This document shows, in pieces, positions 19,476 through 28,717 of a DNA stretch of 64,000 nucleotides. Every line of letters begins with the position of its first letter. Position 1 is the first letter of the stretch. Source of the DNA: Jaenimonas drosophilae. Taxonomy: Eukaryota > Euglenozoa > Kinetoplastea > Trypanosomatida > Trypanosomatidae. Location: assembly GCA_030849065.1 (NCBI GenBank), contig JASAON010001609.1, forward strand, positions 27,417-91,416. Direction: 5' to 3'. A program made the translations under genes and the position numbers. The notes under the pieces are model-generated. The model saw only the letters and a list, made by a program, of their open reading frames with translations. It searched no databases and was not told the DNA's origin.

Positions 19476-20378
19476 CTAAATCTCAAAGGGCAGGTCCTGG
19501 TTGATGGTGCCATTGCCCATGTATACGGTGCCGTACTTGCTCGTGCCAGGAACATGGTAAAAGATGGAGCCCTTGAAGCGATGGTTGCTCCCAACCACAA
19601 GATCCAGCGAAGGGTCGAAGCGAAGCTGCCACACTCCCGATGGCAGGTCGTCGGTGAGCGCATCAAAGATGGAATCAATCTGCTGATGCTCCGACAGCTT
19701 CTCGAGCACCGACTTCTCAAAGAGGACGTTGTGGTTGGCGGCGAGCAGCCGGCGGTAGGGGTTGGCCTCACGAATGTGGTAGTAGCTGGCCAGGGAGAGA
19801 GCACCGTCTTGGGTGCGCGGGAGGCCCGAGAAGGCGGTGTTCTTCTTAATCTCTGGAGGAAGGGTGCCGTTGCGCTCATTCTTGTAGAAGGCGCCACGTG
19901 GGGCTACGCGGCATTCATAGTCGTGCTCCTCCACGAAGAGGGCCAGTCGCACAGACTCCTTGTAGCTCGTCACCTCCTTTGTGATATCGTCGGTGATGCG
20001 GTACTCGTAGGCCGGATCTCCAACAAATGTGCCACGCATTTTACCCACGAGACGCTGCTTCAGCTCCTGCCGCTCGAGGAGGTTCTCGCTAATGTTGGGA
20101 AGCCCACGAAGAAGGGAGCTGATGGTGCCAAGGAGGGTGAAGGTGAGGCCCTCATCGACGGTGTAGTAGAGCTCCGGCTCCGTCACGAGGTTGTCATCGA
20201 AGGCCTGCACAATGATGTAGTCCGCCTTGGAGCCAAAGATCTTTCCCCAAATAACTAGGTTGCGACTCTTGGTGCGGGAGGCAAGGAGGGGCAGGGAGGT
20301 GGCCAGGGCCACACGCTCACTGGAGCTGAAGAGGTAGCCCGTGGGGTGGGTGTAGTTGAAAACCTCTGCGGATGCCAT
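19476..20378 (-). CDS. RSPH9: Radial spoke head protein 9 homologue
   Basis: The 300-aa protein matches RSPH9, a subunit of the radial spoke head of motile axonemes. Shared family features in order are NLVIWGKIFG with ADYIIVQ, ELYYTVDEGLTFTLL, GTFVGDPAYEYR, RVAPRGAFYKNE, FSGL with LASYYHIREA, SIFDALTDDLPSGVWQLR and the closing IFYHVPGTSKYGTVYMGNG with DLPFEI. The length is close to the usual 276 aa. It shows the organism builds a motile flagellum with radial spokes. On the minus strand a TTC-rich tract at 20624-20592 is followed by AG at 20561-20560, giving a 5' UTR of about 180 nt. Confidence 0.95.
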   Translation of the reverse strand: MASAEVFNYTHPTGYLFSSSERVALATSLPLLASRTKSRNLVIWGKIFGSKADYIIVQAFDDNLVTEPELYYTVDEGLTFTLLGTISSLLRGLPNISENLLERQELKQRLVGKMRGTFVGDPAYEYRITDDITKEVTSYKESVRLALFVEEHDYECRVAPRGAFYKNERNGTLPPEIKKNTAFSGLPRTQDGALSLASYYHIREANPYRRLLAANHNVLFEKSVLEKLSEHQQIDSIFDALTDDLPSGVWQLRFDPSLDLVVGSNHRFKGSIFYHVPGTSKYGTVYMGNGTINQDLPFEI

Positions 20379-21499
20379 GATGCCAAGCGAAGTGGGGGGG
20401 AATGGGCAGTGTACGTCCAGTAGTATCTAGAGCACGGGAAACAACCAGGCCTGTTGTTGTTTGGTGGTGGGGATGGTTTCACAAAAAGGTTGGGGGAAAA
20501 GCAACCAACAAGTGAAGCCTCGCACGCACACAATCTAGAGTGCCGAGTGTGGGCAGTTACTACAGTGAGATGTTGTCCCAGCAAACAGAACAAAAGAAGA
20601 AGAAGAAGAAGAAGAAGACGAAAAGTGTGTTCAGGTTGCACTCACCACGTGAAAGGCATCTCCTCAGTGGGAGCCAGCCTTCTCTCCTGCGCTCATTCTT
20701 TGCCGTCTGAGTGTTTGGGTCACTGCTCCACCACACCCGTCGCCACTCGCAAGTTGGTTGGCACGGCGATAAATGTGGGAGCAGCTCACCAAGAAAACCG
20801 AATACACTTCGGAAAAAAAAAACAAATGAAGGCCGTAGAAGCAACGAGCAACAAGATAAGAGGAGAGGACGTTGAGTCCGTGCAACCACCGGCACATCAT
20901 CGCCGTGGATGCTGGAAGTAGCCCGCACAACGAGCCGGCTTCTCCACGGCGATGAAGGTCTAGTGCGTGCATGCAGAGGAGGCGAAGTGGGGGATGCCCT
21001 AACAGGGAGATGGCGCTCATAGACCCAATGGATAGAATACACCACCCACCAACACCAGAACAAGCCATCCCCACCACCTCCATCGCTGAATGAAGAGGGT
21101 AACAACAGGGAAGGTGTCCGAAACTTGGGGAAAAAACTGGAAGGAATAAAGCACATAAAAAAAAAAAACGGCCGGAAAAAAAAACATGGACGTCACGCAC
21201 ACGCACATTGGTGGGGGAGGGATGGGAGAGAGCAATCAGGTACGGCATCACGCGAATAGGGGTGGCACCAAGACGTACAGCAACACCACATATAGAAATG
21301 CTAAGTTGCAAGATCCTTGTGTTGTGGTACTGCCATCAGTCTGTTTTCCTTCTCTTCTCATATTGCGAAGTGGCCCCTGAACCCCTCCAACTATATAGTA
21401 TCACCCCCTTTGTAGTTGTGTTGTTGTTGTTGTTGTAGTTGCTGTGGCGCATCGTGTTGCATCGCACAGAGGCACACTCTGTGGCGATCCTAAACACAC
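20379..21499. other. Long intergenic region between the His-rich gene and RSPH9
   Basis: About 1.1 kb. Two overlapping minus-strand open frames (20560-21156 and 20664-21311) are rich in Phe, Leu, Cys and Ser and look like translated pyrimidine-rich spacer, not genes. A-rich runs near 20812-20822 and 21157-21184 read as T tracts on the minus strand. A (TTG)n run lies near 21416-21436. Confidence 0.5.
20560..20624 (-). promoter_or_regulatory. Predicted trans-splice acceptor for RSPH9
   Basis: A run of TTC units on the minus strand (20624 to 20592) is followed by the first AG at 20561-20560. This is a typical tract-to-AG spacing for SL trans-splicing. Confidence 0.4.
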
Positions 21500-22111
21500 T
21501 TAATGGTCCATGCGGCGGTGATGGTAAACGGCTGGCACAGCCCTTTCAAAGCCGTGGCTGCCGCTGCCCTCCTCCTCATGGTGGTGAGGAGGGCGGGGGA
21601 AGAAGGGCCGTGGGTGGTCTTCCTCACCCGTAAAGTTGTGGCGGCTCTCGTTGTGGTGGTGAGGCCGAGGGAAGAAGGGGCGTGGGTGGCCATCTTCATC
21701 CGTGTAGTTGTGGCCACCACTGTGGTTGCCATGACGGCGATGGCGGAAGAAGGGGAAGGGCCGTGGGTGGTCTTCCTCATCCGTAAAGTTGTGGCGGCTC
21801 TCGTTGTGGTGGTGAGGCCGAGGGAAGAAGGGGCGTGGGTGGCCATCTTCATCCGTGTAGTTGTGGCCGCCACTGTGGTTGCCGTGGCGATGGGGTGGGA
21901 AGGGTTGAGCCTCCACTGAGTCATCGCTGCCCACTGGGCCGTGGTTTTCCGTTTCCAGCCCCCGCATCCGCTGGCTCACGCGGGCTGCACCATCTCGCAG
22001 CACATCACTGCGCTCCTTGCGGGCCTCAGCGGTGGAGCAGAGCAGCAGCACCGCCAACACCACCACCGCAAGGGCCGTGGCATGACGAACAAGGCCACGT
22101 GAGTATGCCAT
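21500..22111 (-). CDS. Secreted His-rich repeat protein (possible metal-binding glycoprotein)
   Basis: The 203-aa protein begins with a clear signal peptide: a basic start, a Val/Leu core and a likely cut after STAEA near residue 28. The mature part holds two copies of a 51-aa module. Each contains HGNHSGGHNYTDEDGHP, then HHHNESRHNF and EEDHPRPF, with several N-glycosylation sequons (NHS, NYT, NES, NFT). The His clusters alternate with acidic pairs, a pattern seen in zinc-, copper- or haem-binding secreted proteins. No transmembrane or GPI-type tail is seen. I know no named family for it. It lies next to a second secreted protein gene (mucin-like, 23061-24653). ATG choice: the in-frame sequence upstream runs into Phe-rich spacer. 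Secretion is strongly suggested; metal binding is inference. Confidence 0.7.
   Translation of the reverse strand: MAYSRGLVRHATALAVVVLAVLLLCSTAEARKERSDVLRDGAARVSQRMRGLETENHGPVGSDDSVEAQPFPPHRHGNHSGGHNYTDEDGHPRPFFPRPHHHNESRHNFTDEEDHPRPFPFFRHRRHGNHSGGHNYTDEDGHPRPFFPRPHHHNESRHNFTGEEDHPRPFFPRPPHHHEEEGSGSHGFERAVPAVYHHRRMDH
21611..21896 (-). repeat. 153-bp tandem repeat inside the His-rich gene
   Basis: A 153-bp unit at 21611-21763 is followed by a second, partial copy starting at 21764 with only a few base changes. It keeps the reading frame (51 codons). The high identity suggests recent duplication or gene conversion. Confidence 0.85.
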
Positions 22112-23060
22112 GTTTGTAAATTGGGTACCGCAAAGAAGAAAAAAAAGACGGAAGCAAGCGACAAATTCAAGTCGCACACAAGTGACGAGTGTTTGGTAGT
22201 GTGAGAAGAGTACTACTTTCTGTGTAGGTCAATGAAGGGGTGAAGGGCAGGTGATGATGCGTGTGAGATGAGATGCTCAGAGAGGTATGTGGGTGAGAGT
22301 ACGGGGCCCACAAAGAGCAATCAATGGGGTTGGTTGTGTGAAGCTTCAGCATCCACAGCGAAAGTGAATAAGTTGAAACGGAATATTTGGAAGAAATGAA
22401 AAAACAAAAATGAGAGTTGGATGACCATCATGGCGCAGGAGCGACTGCGAGAGCACAGAAGCATCAACCCCACGGGACGGACTCCGAGGAAAGCACGATG
22501 GCAAGATAAATAATGGTGGAAGAACTCACAGAAAAAAAAAAAAGAAAGAAAGTTCAGAAAAAAAAAATGTAACGTATGAATAGAAATGGAACCATAATGG
22601 TGGCATTCACAATGACATGTTCCCAGCTGATGTGCTAGGGCGACCACGTTGGGGGCGAAGTGCGACATGTTTTCGTTGCAAGATGCGGTAAAAAAAAAAA
22701 CACACAAAACACACAGAAAAGAGAGCTTCGCACTCATGCGGAAGTATATGTTGATGGTGTGCCACACGTGGAAGAAGGAGGTGAGATGGGCTCAGCTCCA
22801 TCCAACTCACTCCAGCACATGATGGTCAGAAAGACAGAGTACGCGGTTTTGTGTGTAGGTAGGTGTGCCGTCGTACCTCAACGGGGATTTAACCCCCAAG
22901 ATATGTGACGGACGGTGTGCAGAAAGAAGACGCCCCAGAAGGAAAGGAGTGTTCCGATCACGCACCAACACAAGCTTCACCCATCAACAACAGCATTCAT
23001 CATATATATATATATAAACGTTTAGTTGGAAGGACCAGCCTTCTTTTTTTCTCTCCTGCG
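22112..23060. other. Intergenic region between mucin-like and His-rich genes
   Basis: About 0.95 kb with no supportable gene. Several A-rich runs on the plus strand (about 22530-22567 and 22690-22700) are T tracts on the transcribed strand, and a short (TA)n lies at about 23003-23016. The minus open frame 22321-22767 is Phe-rich and looks like spacer. Confidence 0.5.
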
Positions 23061-24653
23061 CTAAAGTTGGCAGACGGACGATGAAACAAGCAACTTCCGC
23101 GTCTTCTCCACCTCCGACGCATAAATGAGCTCCGAGCAGGCGTTGGATCGAAGAGATGCCTCCAGCATCAACGCACTTGGCTGCAACCTCGTCGCAACAA
23201 CACTGCCACTGTGGCTCGTGGACTGGGAAACGTACGATGTTGATGATGATGATGATGTGTGTGGTATCTCCCAGCAGTTGGTGAAGGTGTGTGAAACGAG
23301 GCCAGAGTTTGCCACGTTCTGCACAATGAGCAACAAGTGGTCCACGCGAACACAACGAAGGTCCTCCGTTTCCCATTGAAACAACTCCACGATGCTCTTT
23401 CCGCTGCCAGCTGTGTGTATAGGGAAGTCGGTGTGCCAAACGGAGCTCACCACAGCAGAGACGTTAGTTGGGATGCGCGCAAAGCCAAGAACATCGTCCT
23501 CTGGCGCATCCGTCGTGGTTGTCGTGGTTGTGGTTGGCACATCCGTCGTGGTTGGCAGATCCGTTGTGGTTGTCGTGGTTGTGGTTGGCAGATCCGTCGT
23601 GGTTGGCAGATCCGTTGTGGTTGGCAGATCCGTTGTCGTTGGCACATCCGTCGTGGTTGTCGTGGTTGTCGTGGTTGTAGTTGGCACATCCGTGGTGGTT
23701 GGCACATCCGTCGTGGTTGTCGTGGTTGTGGTTGGCAGATCCGTCGTGGTTGGCACATCCGTTGTGGTTGTTGTAGTTGTGGTTGGCAGATCTGTTGTAG
23801 TTGTCGTGGTTGTTGGCGCGCACGTCGTAGTGGTCGGAACATCCGTCGTTGTGGGCACAGCCGTTGTGGTTGGCACATCCGTCGTGGTTGGCACATCCGT
23901 CGTGGTTGGCACATCCGTCGTGGTTGGCACATCCGTGGTGGTTGGCAGATCCGTTGTGGTTGTCGTGGTTGTGGTTGGCAGATCTGTTGTAGTTGTCGTG
24001 GTTGTTGGCGCGCACGTCGTAGTGGTTGGCACATCAGTCGTTGTGGGCACAGCAGTTGTGGTCGTCGTCATAGAAACCCAGCGAACGCATGAGATGAAGT
24101 GAGCACGTACCTCCTCGGACGCATTGTTTCCACGTGGAAGTGCAATGAATGAATCCGTGCAGAGTGTGCCATCATCTCCATCCTTGGTGATGTTGGGAAG
24201 CACAAGAATAGAACCCCACGATCCGCTCTCATTCACCACGCCCGCCGCACTCGGGTTCAGCGTCGGGTCCACGACATGGCAGGTGTTGAAGGCATCATCG
24301 CACAGCTGCACGTGGCCCTCAAAACGTACGTCGGTGCGGGGCTGAGACACCTCCACACAATCACACGCCGTGGCAACGGGGATGGCCGTCGTGATGTTGG
24401 GTGCATCAGCAGGCGTGCAGGCCGTCTCAGAGAGGGTGATGTTGCCATCATCTGCGTTCAGCATGTAGGAAGTGAGAACCTTCATCGGGTGCCTGAGCGC
24501 GGGAGGATTCTCTGAGATGGAGCACGCCTCCGTCGTCGCTCCGCACGAGAAGGTTGTCGCGGCAGCTCCTGGCTGGCCCAGGAAGCCCAACCACAACAAC
24601 AGCACGCTGGCCATGATGGCAATTCCACGCGTTCGTTGATGGATGCGTTGCAT
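23061..24653 (-). CDS. Mucin-like secreted protein with Thr-rich TTTDVP/TTTDLP repeats
   Basis: The 530-aa protein starts with a signal peptide (hydrophobic core VLLLWLGFLG, likely cut near residue 32). Next comes a Cys-containing domain with sequons such as NIT and NES to about residue 190. Residues 195-383 are almost only Thr, Pro, Asp, Val and Leu, built from six-residue TTTDVP or TTTDLP units and longer Thr runs, a dense O-glycosylation platform like mucins. Two TTTTCAP cassettes place single Cys residues within it. A C-terminal domain of about 145 residues, with WHTDFPIHTAGSGKS and LRCVRVDHLLLIVQN, closes the protein. No C-terminal hydrophobic tail is seen, so it may be secreted, not GPI-anchored. 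Trypanosomatid surface mucins differ in having such a tail. Function unknown; secretion and mucin character are well supported. Confidence 0.8.
   Translation of the reverse strand: MQRIHQRTRGIAIMASVLLLWLGFLGQPGAAATTFSCGATTEACSISENPPALRHPMKVLTSYMLNADDGNITLSETACTPADAPNITTAIPVATACDCVEVSQPRTDVRFEGHVQLCDDAFNTCHVVDPTLNPSAAGVVNESGSWGSILVLPNITKDGDDGTLCTDSFIALPRGNNASEEVRAHFISCVRWVSMTTTTTAVPTTTDVPTTTTCAPTTTTTTTDLPTTTTTTTTDLPTTTDVPTTTDVPTTTDVPTTTDVPTTTAVPTTTDVPTTTTCAPTTTTTTTDLPTTTTTTTTDVPTTTDLPTTTTTTTTDVPTTTDVPTTTTTTTTTTTDVPTTTDLPTTTDLPTTTDLPTTTTTTTTDLPTTTDVPTTTTTTTTDAPEDDVLGFARIPTNVSAVVSSVWHTDFPIHTAGSGKSIVELFQWETEDLRCVRVDHLLLIVQNVANSGLVSHTFTNCWEIPHTSSSSSTSYVSQSTSHSGSVVATRLQPSALMLEASLRSNACSELIYASEVEKTRKLLVSSSVCQL
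23503..24071 (-). repeat. 18-bp tandem repeat array with 192-bp higher-order duplication
   Basis: This array encodes the Thr-rich block of the mucin-like protein. The basic unit is 18 bp (six codons). A larger segment recurs at a distance of 192 bp (for example the Cys-Ala-Pro cassette at 23819 and again at 24011) with long exact matches. The repeat opens false reading frames on both strands over the same stretch. Confidence 0.85.
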
Positions 24654-24974
24654 GGTGGTGAAGGGCGGGTTGTTTGGATGTGATGTTTGTGGTTTGTGAT
24701 TTGCTGTTGAGCTACGTGTTGCAATACATGAATAGAGCAGAAACACAAAGGAAAGATGATGAAGATGAAGATGCTGTTGCTGTGGTGGTGGTGGTGGTTG
24801 CATGTACGATGTGCTGCCATCCATGAGCCACCAGCACCTGCTGATGTGATGAAGTATGCGAGAGAGAGAGAGAGGTAGCGGATATGGTGAATAGGCGCTG
24901 GCGCACCGCACTTCCTCCATCACTGGTGTGTGCGGATGGATCGTGATTCGGTGAAAGAAGGGAATGTGCTGCCA
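24654..24974. other. Intergenic region between the RAD51C-like and mucin-like genes
   Basis: About 0.32 kb. It holds a GGT-rich microsatellite near 24783-24800 and an AG-rich run near 24850-24875 that reads as a CT tract on the minus strand, a possible splice signal for the mucin-like gene. Confidence 0.4.
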
Positions 24975-26711
24975 TCACACCACGGAGGATGGTGGTGGTG
25001 GTGGTGGGGCGATGTAGTCGCGCACACCATGAGCACTGATGTAGAAGCAGCACTCATCGCGTGTGGCGGATGCGCTCTTAATCACCCGAGCCACACGATG
25101 TTGTTGGGCGAGGCTTCCGTGGCCGCGAATGACGTTTTCTGCGCCACCGCGACAGAAGCGGGAGGTGGCGGTGGTGTGGCTCTGAGCCTGTTGGTGAGCA
25201 CCATCTCCCTCCACAGATGGCGTGGCGGCGTGGTGGCAGTAGTGGTGGTAGCTGAGGAGGAGGCGGTTGGGCAAACCGCCGGAGAAGCCGTCGCCGAGTG
25301 CGGGCACGAGCACCGTGCGCGGCGTCGGCGGGCGTGCGGAGGTTGGCGCCGATGTGTTGGGATCACCAACCGTCGTCGTCGTTGTCATGTGATTAGAAAC
25401 AATGATGGCCACCTTCTTGCTGGATGCACAGTCCGTGAGGAGTTGGCGGCAACGACGAAGAAGCTGGGCACGTTGCCATGGAGCTGTACTGCCGTTTTGG
25501 TTGTGGTTGGTGCGTGAGGTGATGGAGGCTGGGGCCTCACAGGGCTTTGCATCTCCCACACGAAAGGGAGCCGCCACACTATCAATGAGAATGAGCTGAA
25601 TTGGCGCAGCCAGCGTAGAGCACACGAGCTCGTCAAGGGTGTGTAGCGTGGCCATGAACGATACGAGGTCCACCACACGAAGATAGCGCACGCGCTCCAA
25701 CACGTGTTGCAGCGTGAAGGAATCGCTGAGTGAATGGAGGAGTGCGTGGGTGGCGTCCGACGATGATGCGGGTGACGAGGACGACGGCAGCAAGGCGGAA
25801 TTATGAGAAGAAGATGAAGGTGAAGGTGAAGAAGCTGAAGAGATGGGCTCCTCCATCGCCGTACGTGGCCGCTTCTGCGTGCCACTCGTGCGGGGCTGTG
25901 AAAGGAGGAGCACGTCCTTCACCCGTGCCACAGCCGCCGCCGCGACCTGCTCCAACCTCTCCGGAACGAAGCTTCCCTCCGTATCAATGAATAAGCTGTA
26001 GCTATTCAGGCCGCCCAGCTCCACGGGCAGGCTGGCGTTGACGGCCATCTGAAGAAGAAGCTGCGTCTTGCCAGCTCCGGGTGGGCCGCTGATCTCGCAC
26101 ACCTCCCCAACAGCAAAGCCACCCCCAAGAAGGGTATCCAGCTGACGGCAGAATGTGGTGATGTGTTGTGGTTGGGGAGAAGAAGATGCATCGTTGGCCT
26201 GGCGGAGCTCACCCAGGGTGCGCATGGTGAAGGTTGGCCTCAGACCATGGCCTCCGCTGATGTGGCGCCGGGATGATGTGGAGGGGGATGATGATGTCCC
26301 GTGATGGCGCCAGAACAGCTCAACCAGCTCCAGCCACGCACGTGCGTCCAGGACGGAGGCTAATCGCGACGACTTCTGCAGTTGCTCCCACGCACGTCGT
26401 ACCGCATCATGCGCCGCCACATGATCATCTTCTCGTGTGGTGGTGGTGGTGGTGGTGGTGGTGGTGTGTGCTGGCGCCATGGCAGAGCTGGATCCAATGC
26501 GAGAGGTGGGCACCCCCTCTGCATCCGCCACCGATGGAGAGGATGAGAGGAGGGCGTTGAGCTCTGCGGGCTGTGGTGGTTGTGGCAGCTCATCCAACGC
26601 CTCGAGCAGAGGTGCAAGAAGGGCGGCCACATCGGCCAAATACACGAGGCCTGCATCTTGCAGGTGCGACCGCAGCGATGGCCGCAAGCTGCTGCACGTC
26701 TCAACGAGCAT
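24975..26711 (-). CDS. RAD51C-like recombinase paralogue
   Basis: This 578-aa RecA-fold ATPase belongs with RAD51 paralogues, which help load RAD51 in homologous recombination. The core opens with ITTFCRQLDTLLGGG, the RAD51C-type sequence before Walker A, then GPPGAGKTQ at about residues 209-217, FIDTEGSFVPERL, and Walker B LILIDSVAAPF near residues 372-382. The C-terminal part has PALGDGFSGG, the RLLLSYHH strand and an ARVIKSASATRDECCFYIS segment ending in GVRD, again like RAD51C. It is about 200 residues longer than typical RAD51C. The extra length lies in a Thr run near residues 70-80, a Ser/Pro insert of about 40 residues between Walker A and B, and a linker near the end. The ATG chosen follows a pyrimidine tract and AG. 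Confidence 0.88.
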   Translation of the reverse strand: MLVETCSSLRPSLRSHLQDAGLVYLADVAALLAPLLEALDELPQPPQPAELNALLSSSPSVADAEGVPTSRIGSSSAMAPAHTTTTTTTTTTREDDHVAAHDAVRRAWEQLQKSSRLASVLDARAWLELVELFWRHHGTSSSPSTSSRRHISGGHGLRPTFTMRTLGELRQANDASSSPQPQHITTFCRQLDTLLGGGFAVGEVCEISGPPGAGKTQLLLQMAVNASLPVELGGLNSYSLFIDTEGSFVPERLEQVAAAAVARVKDVLLLSQPRTSGTQKRPRTAMEEPISSASSPSPSSSSHNSALLPSSSSPASSSDATHALLHSLSDSFTLQHVLERVRYLRVVDLVSFMATLHTLDELVCSTLAAPIQLILIDSVAAPFRVGDAKPCEAPASITSRTNHNQNGSTAPWQRAQLLRRCRQLLTDCASSKKVAIIVSNHMTTTTTVGDPNTSAPTSARPPTPRTVLVPALGDGFSGGLPNRLLLSYHHYCHHAATPSVEGDGAHQQAQSHTTATSRFCRGGAENVIRGHGSLAQQHRVARVIKSASATRDECCFYISAHGVRDYIAPPPPPPSSVV

Positions 26712-26902
26712 AACTGTGGGTGATGTGTGTTCTGCCTTTCTTAATAATAATGATGATGTGTGCGTGTGGGGGAAGGAGAAGGAGGACGTTCGTGGAGTAT
26801 CGTATGAGCACTCTGCAGTACAGGCAACAACAACATTGGCAGAAACTGAAACATTGATCTCATCATCGTGCGTTTGGTGACGGAAGGAGGTGCATCCCAT
26901 GC

Positions 26903-28159
26903 TTAGGTACGCATGGGCCGAAGTGCGTCAGTGAGTAGCGTCTGCGGGAGCGGCCACGCTCCGCCTTGATGCTTCAGACGCCGCAGCTGCAACTCCTGCA
27001 CCGCACGCACATGAAGCCGTGAATCGGCCAGCAGAGATGGAGATGGAGATGAGCCAGAGCTTGTTGGTCCATCCTTCAGTGCCTCGAAGATGCTGCACGG
27101 CGGCACCTCGTCGGGGCACTCGGACGTGGGTGGAGAAGCATGTAAGGATGGAATAGGCCGGAAGCTCCGCTCAACGCTCATCTGCGTCCACGCACGCCGC
27201 CACGTGTGCTCCATGAGACACAACACAAACATGGAGAGAACCACCTCGGAGGTGGCCACCCTTGAAGGGTCTGCCTGACTCCCGCGAAGCTCATGCGTGG
27301 CTCCCGAAAAATCTTCACGCGCGAGGCACACACACAGCCGTCGCACATGTTGGCACCAGCGGATATTGGGCGAAAGGCACATGTTTGTATCATCTTCATC
27401 ATCATGGTGAAGGAGGGCGGCCTCCACCTCCACCCACTCACGCAGGAGCGTTGCGGATCGCGTCTCGTCCTCAGTCATGACGACGTACACCAAAAGAAGG
27501 CCACGCATAATCAGAAAATCTGCAACATCATCACCATCACCATCATCATCATCATCATCATTCATCTCTCCTCTCTTGTTGCCCGAGATACCCCTGACTG
27601 CAAGGCTCCACTCGTGCGTGTGTGGCGCGGCCGCCGACGACGTTAGTGCCGCCACCACATTTGTTGGATGGCAGCTAAAGACGTCACGAGCCAACGCGAG
27701 GCTCCAGCTGAGTTGCTCCGCATCCACCATCACGATGGCCAACCACACCGCCCAGACCCACACACGTTGTGCCAACGCATCTGTAGCGGCAGCGTCTGTC
27801 GAGGATGATGCCGGCGATGGTGTTGTTGGCGCCACCATCGTCTCAAACATGGCTTGTGTGGCGGCGGTGCGTGTAATGCTCTCTCCGCGGCATGAGGAAG
27901 AGGTGTTGGCGGTGGTGTTCGTAGGCCCAAGGTACGTGAGGAGCTCCTGCTTGATGCATCTCACTTGGCTCTGAATCATCTCCACCTGCTGGAATGGTGC
28001 TGAGTGATGATGGGCAATCTTCATGTGCGAACACCACTGCTCCACCGCGTCTCGCAGGGAGGCGGCCAACACAGCAACGCTGCGTCGCTCGCCCGAGATG
28101 GTGCGGCGGTAGGGCCGTCGGAGCACCTCGAGCGGAATGTTGTCTGTAGAGCTTGCCAT
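26903..28159 (-). CDS. Unknown protein with remote resemblance to SAC3/GANP-type domains
   Basis: I do not recognise this 418-aa protein with confidence. The N-terminal segment has VLRRPYRRT, then RSVAVLAASLRDAVEQW, then FQQVEMIQSQVRCIKQELL, whose order and spacing loosely recall the SAC3/GANP/THP3 helix pair before the RqDLTvQ-like motif. The similarity is weak. The middle is helical (WVWAVWLAIVMVDAEQLSW) and is broken by an Asp run near residue 200; helices with Cys and Trp follow. There is no signal peptide or convincing membrane segment. Upstream of the ATG a very good pyrimidine stretch ends in TCAAG, so the start (MASSTDN) is well supported; the frame's earlier start would be a GTG. Confidence 0.65.
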   Translation of the reverse strand: MASSTDNIPLEVLRRPYRRTISGERRSVAVLAASLRDAVEQWCSHMKIAHHHSAPFQQVEMIQSQVRCIKQELLTYLGPTNTTANTSSSCRGESITRTAATQAMFETMVAPTTPSPASSSTDAAATDALAQRVWVWAVWLAIVMVDAEQLSWSLALARDVFSCHPTNVVAALTSSAAAPHTHEWSLAVRGISGNKRGEMNDDDDDDGDGDDVADFLIMRGLLLVYVVMTEDETRSATLLREWVEVEAALLHHDDEDDTNMCLSPNIRWCQHVRRLCVCLAREDFSGATHELRGSQADPSRVATSEVVLSMFVLCLMEHTWRRAWTQMSVERSFRPIPSLHASPPTSECPDEVPPCSIFEALKDGPTSSGSSPSPSLLADSRLHVRAVQELQLRRLKHQGGAWPLPQTLLTDALRPMRT

Positions 28160-28717
28160 GTGGATGAAGCTCACTCTTGACCAACAACAACGAGAAGAAC
28201 AAAGAAGAAGAGGAAAAATGAAGATGTGATGGTGATGAGCTCGCCATCTTCATGAAACACAATAGTGGCAGCACACCACTAGCTGGTGCAACTAGGAGCA
28301 CATGTTGTTGTTGTTGTTGTTGTTGTGCGTGGTGAAGGTGTAGTGGGGAAGAAGAACCTCTGCAGGAGGGAGGTGGAGCACCAGAAGATGATGGTGTTGG
28401 TGCAGGATTCTATGCACCACGCTCACGCCTCAATTCCATCTCCATCATCACAATATCATTTACATGTTGTTGTTGTTTTTTTGGTACACATGACGCCGCC
28501 ATCCACGCACACCCGCACACACACACACACACACACAGCACCAATAAACGCATGGCATCTTACTACTTCTTCGAGCAAGGAACCCTCGTGTGTGGTGCAT
28601 GAGTGGGTGGCGACGGGAGAGCGAGCGAGTGCGGAGTGCGTCTTCACCCTACATCATCGTCATGGATTATACATCATCGTCATCATGATCATCAACCACA
28701 GGACGTGGATGAGGATC
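28160..28717. other. Intergenic region with (TTG)n and (CA)n
   Basis: About 0.56 kb. (TTG)n lies near 28302-28326 and a CA run near 28513-28540. On the minus strand a pyrimidine-rich stretch (about 28225-28180) ends in AAG just upstream of the 418-aa gene. No gene seen. Confidence 0.5.

Noticed and set aside
20560..21311. Two overlapping minus-strand frames upstream of the His-rich gene
   Set aside because: Phe, Leu and Ser-rich translations of pyrimidine tracts; two frames open at once suggests composition instead of coding.
23003..23016. (TA)n run considered as an AT-rich promoter or origin
   Set aside because: Only about seven units within an ordinary spacer downstream of the mucin-like gene; no supporting context.
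23337..24102. Overlapping plus-strand frames with Val/Gly or Trp/Arg repeats
   Set aside because: They arise because the 18-bp mucin repeat lacks stops in several frames; the minus frame alone has a signal peptide and end domains.
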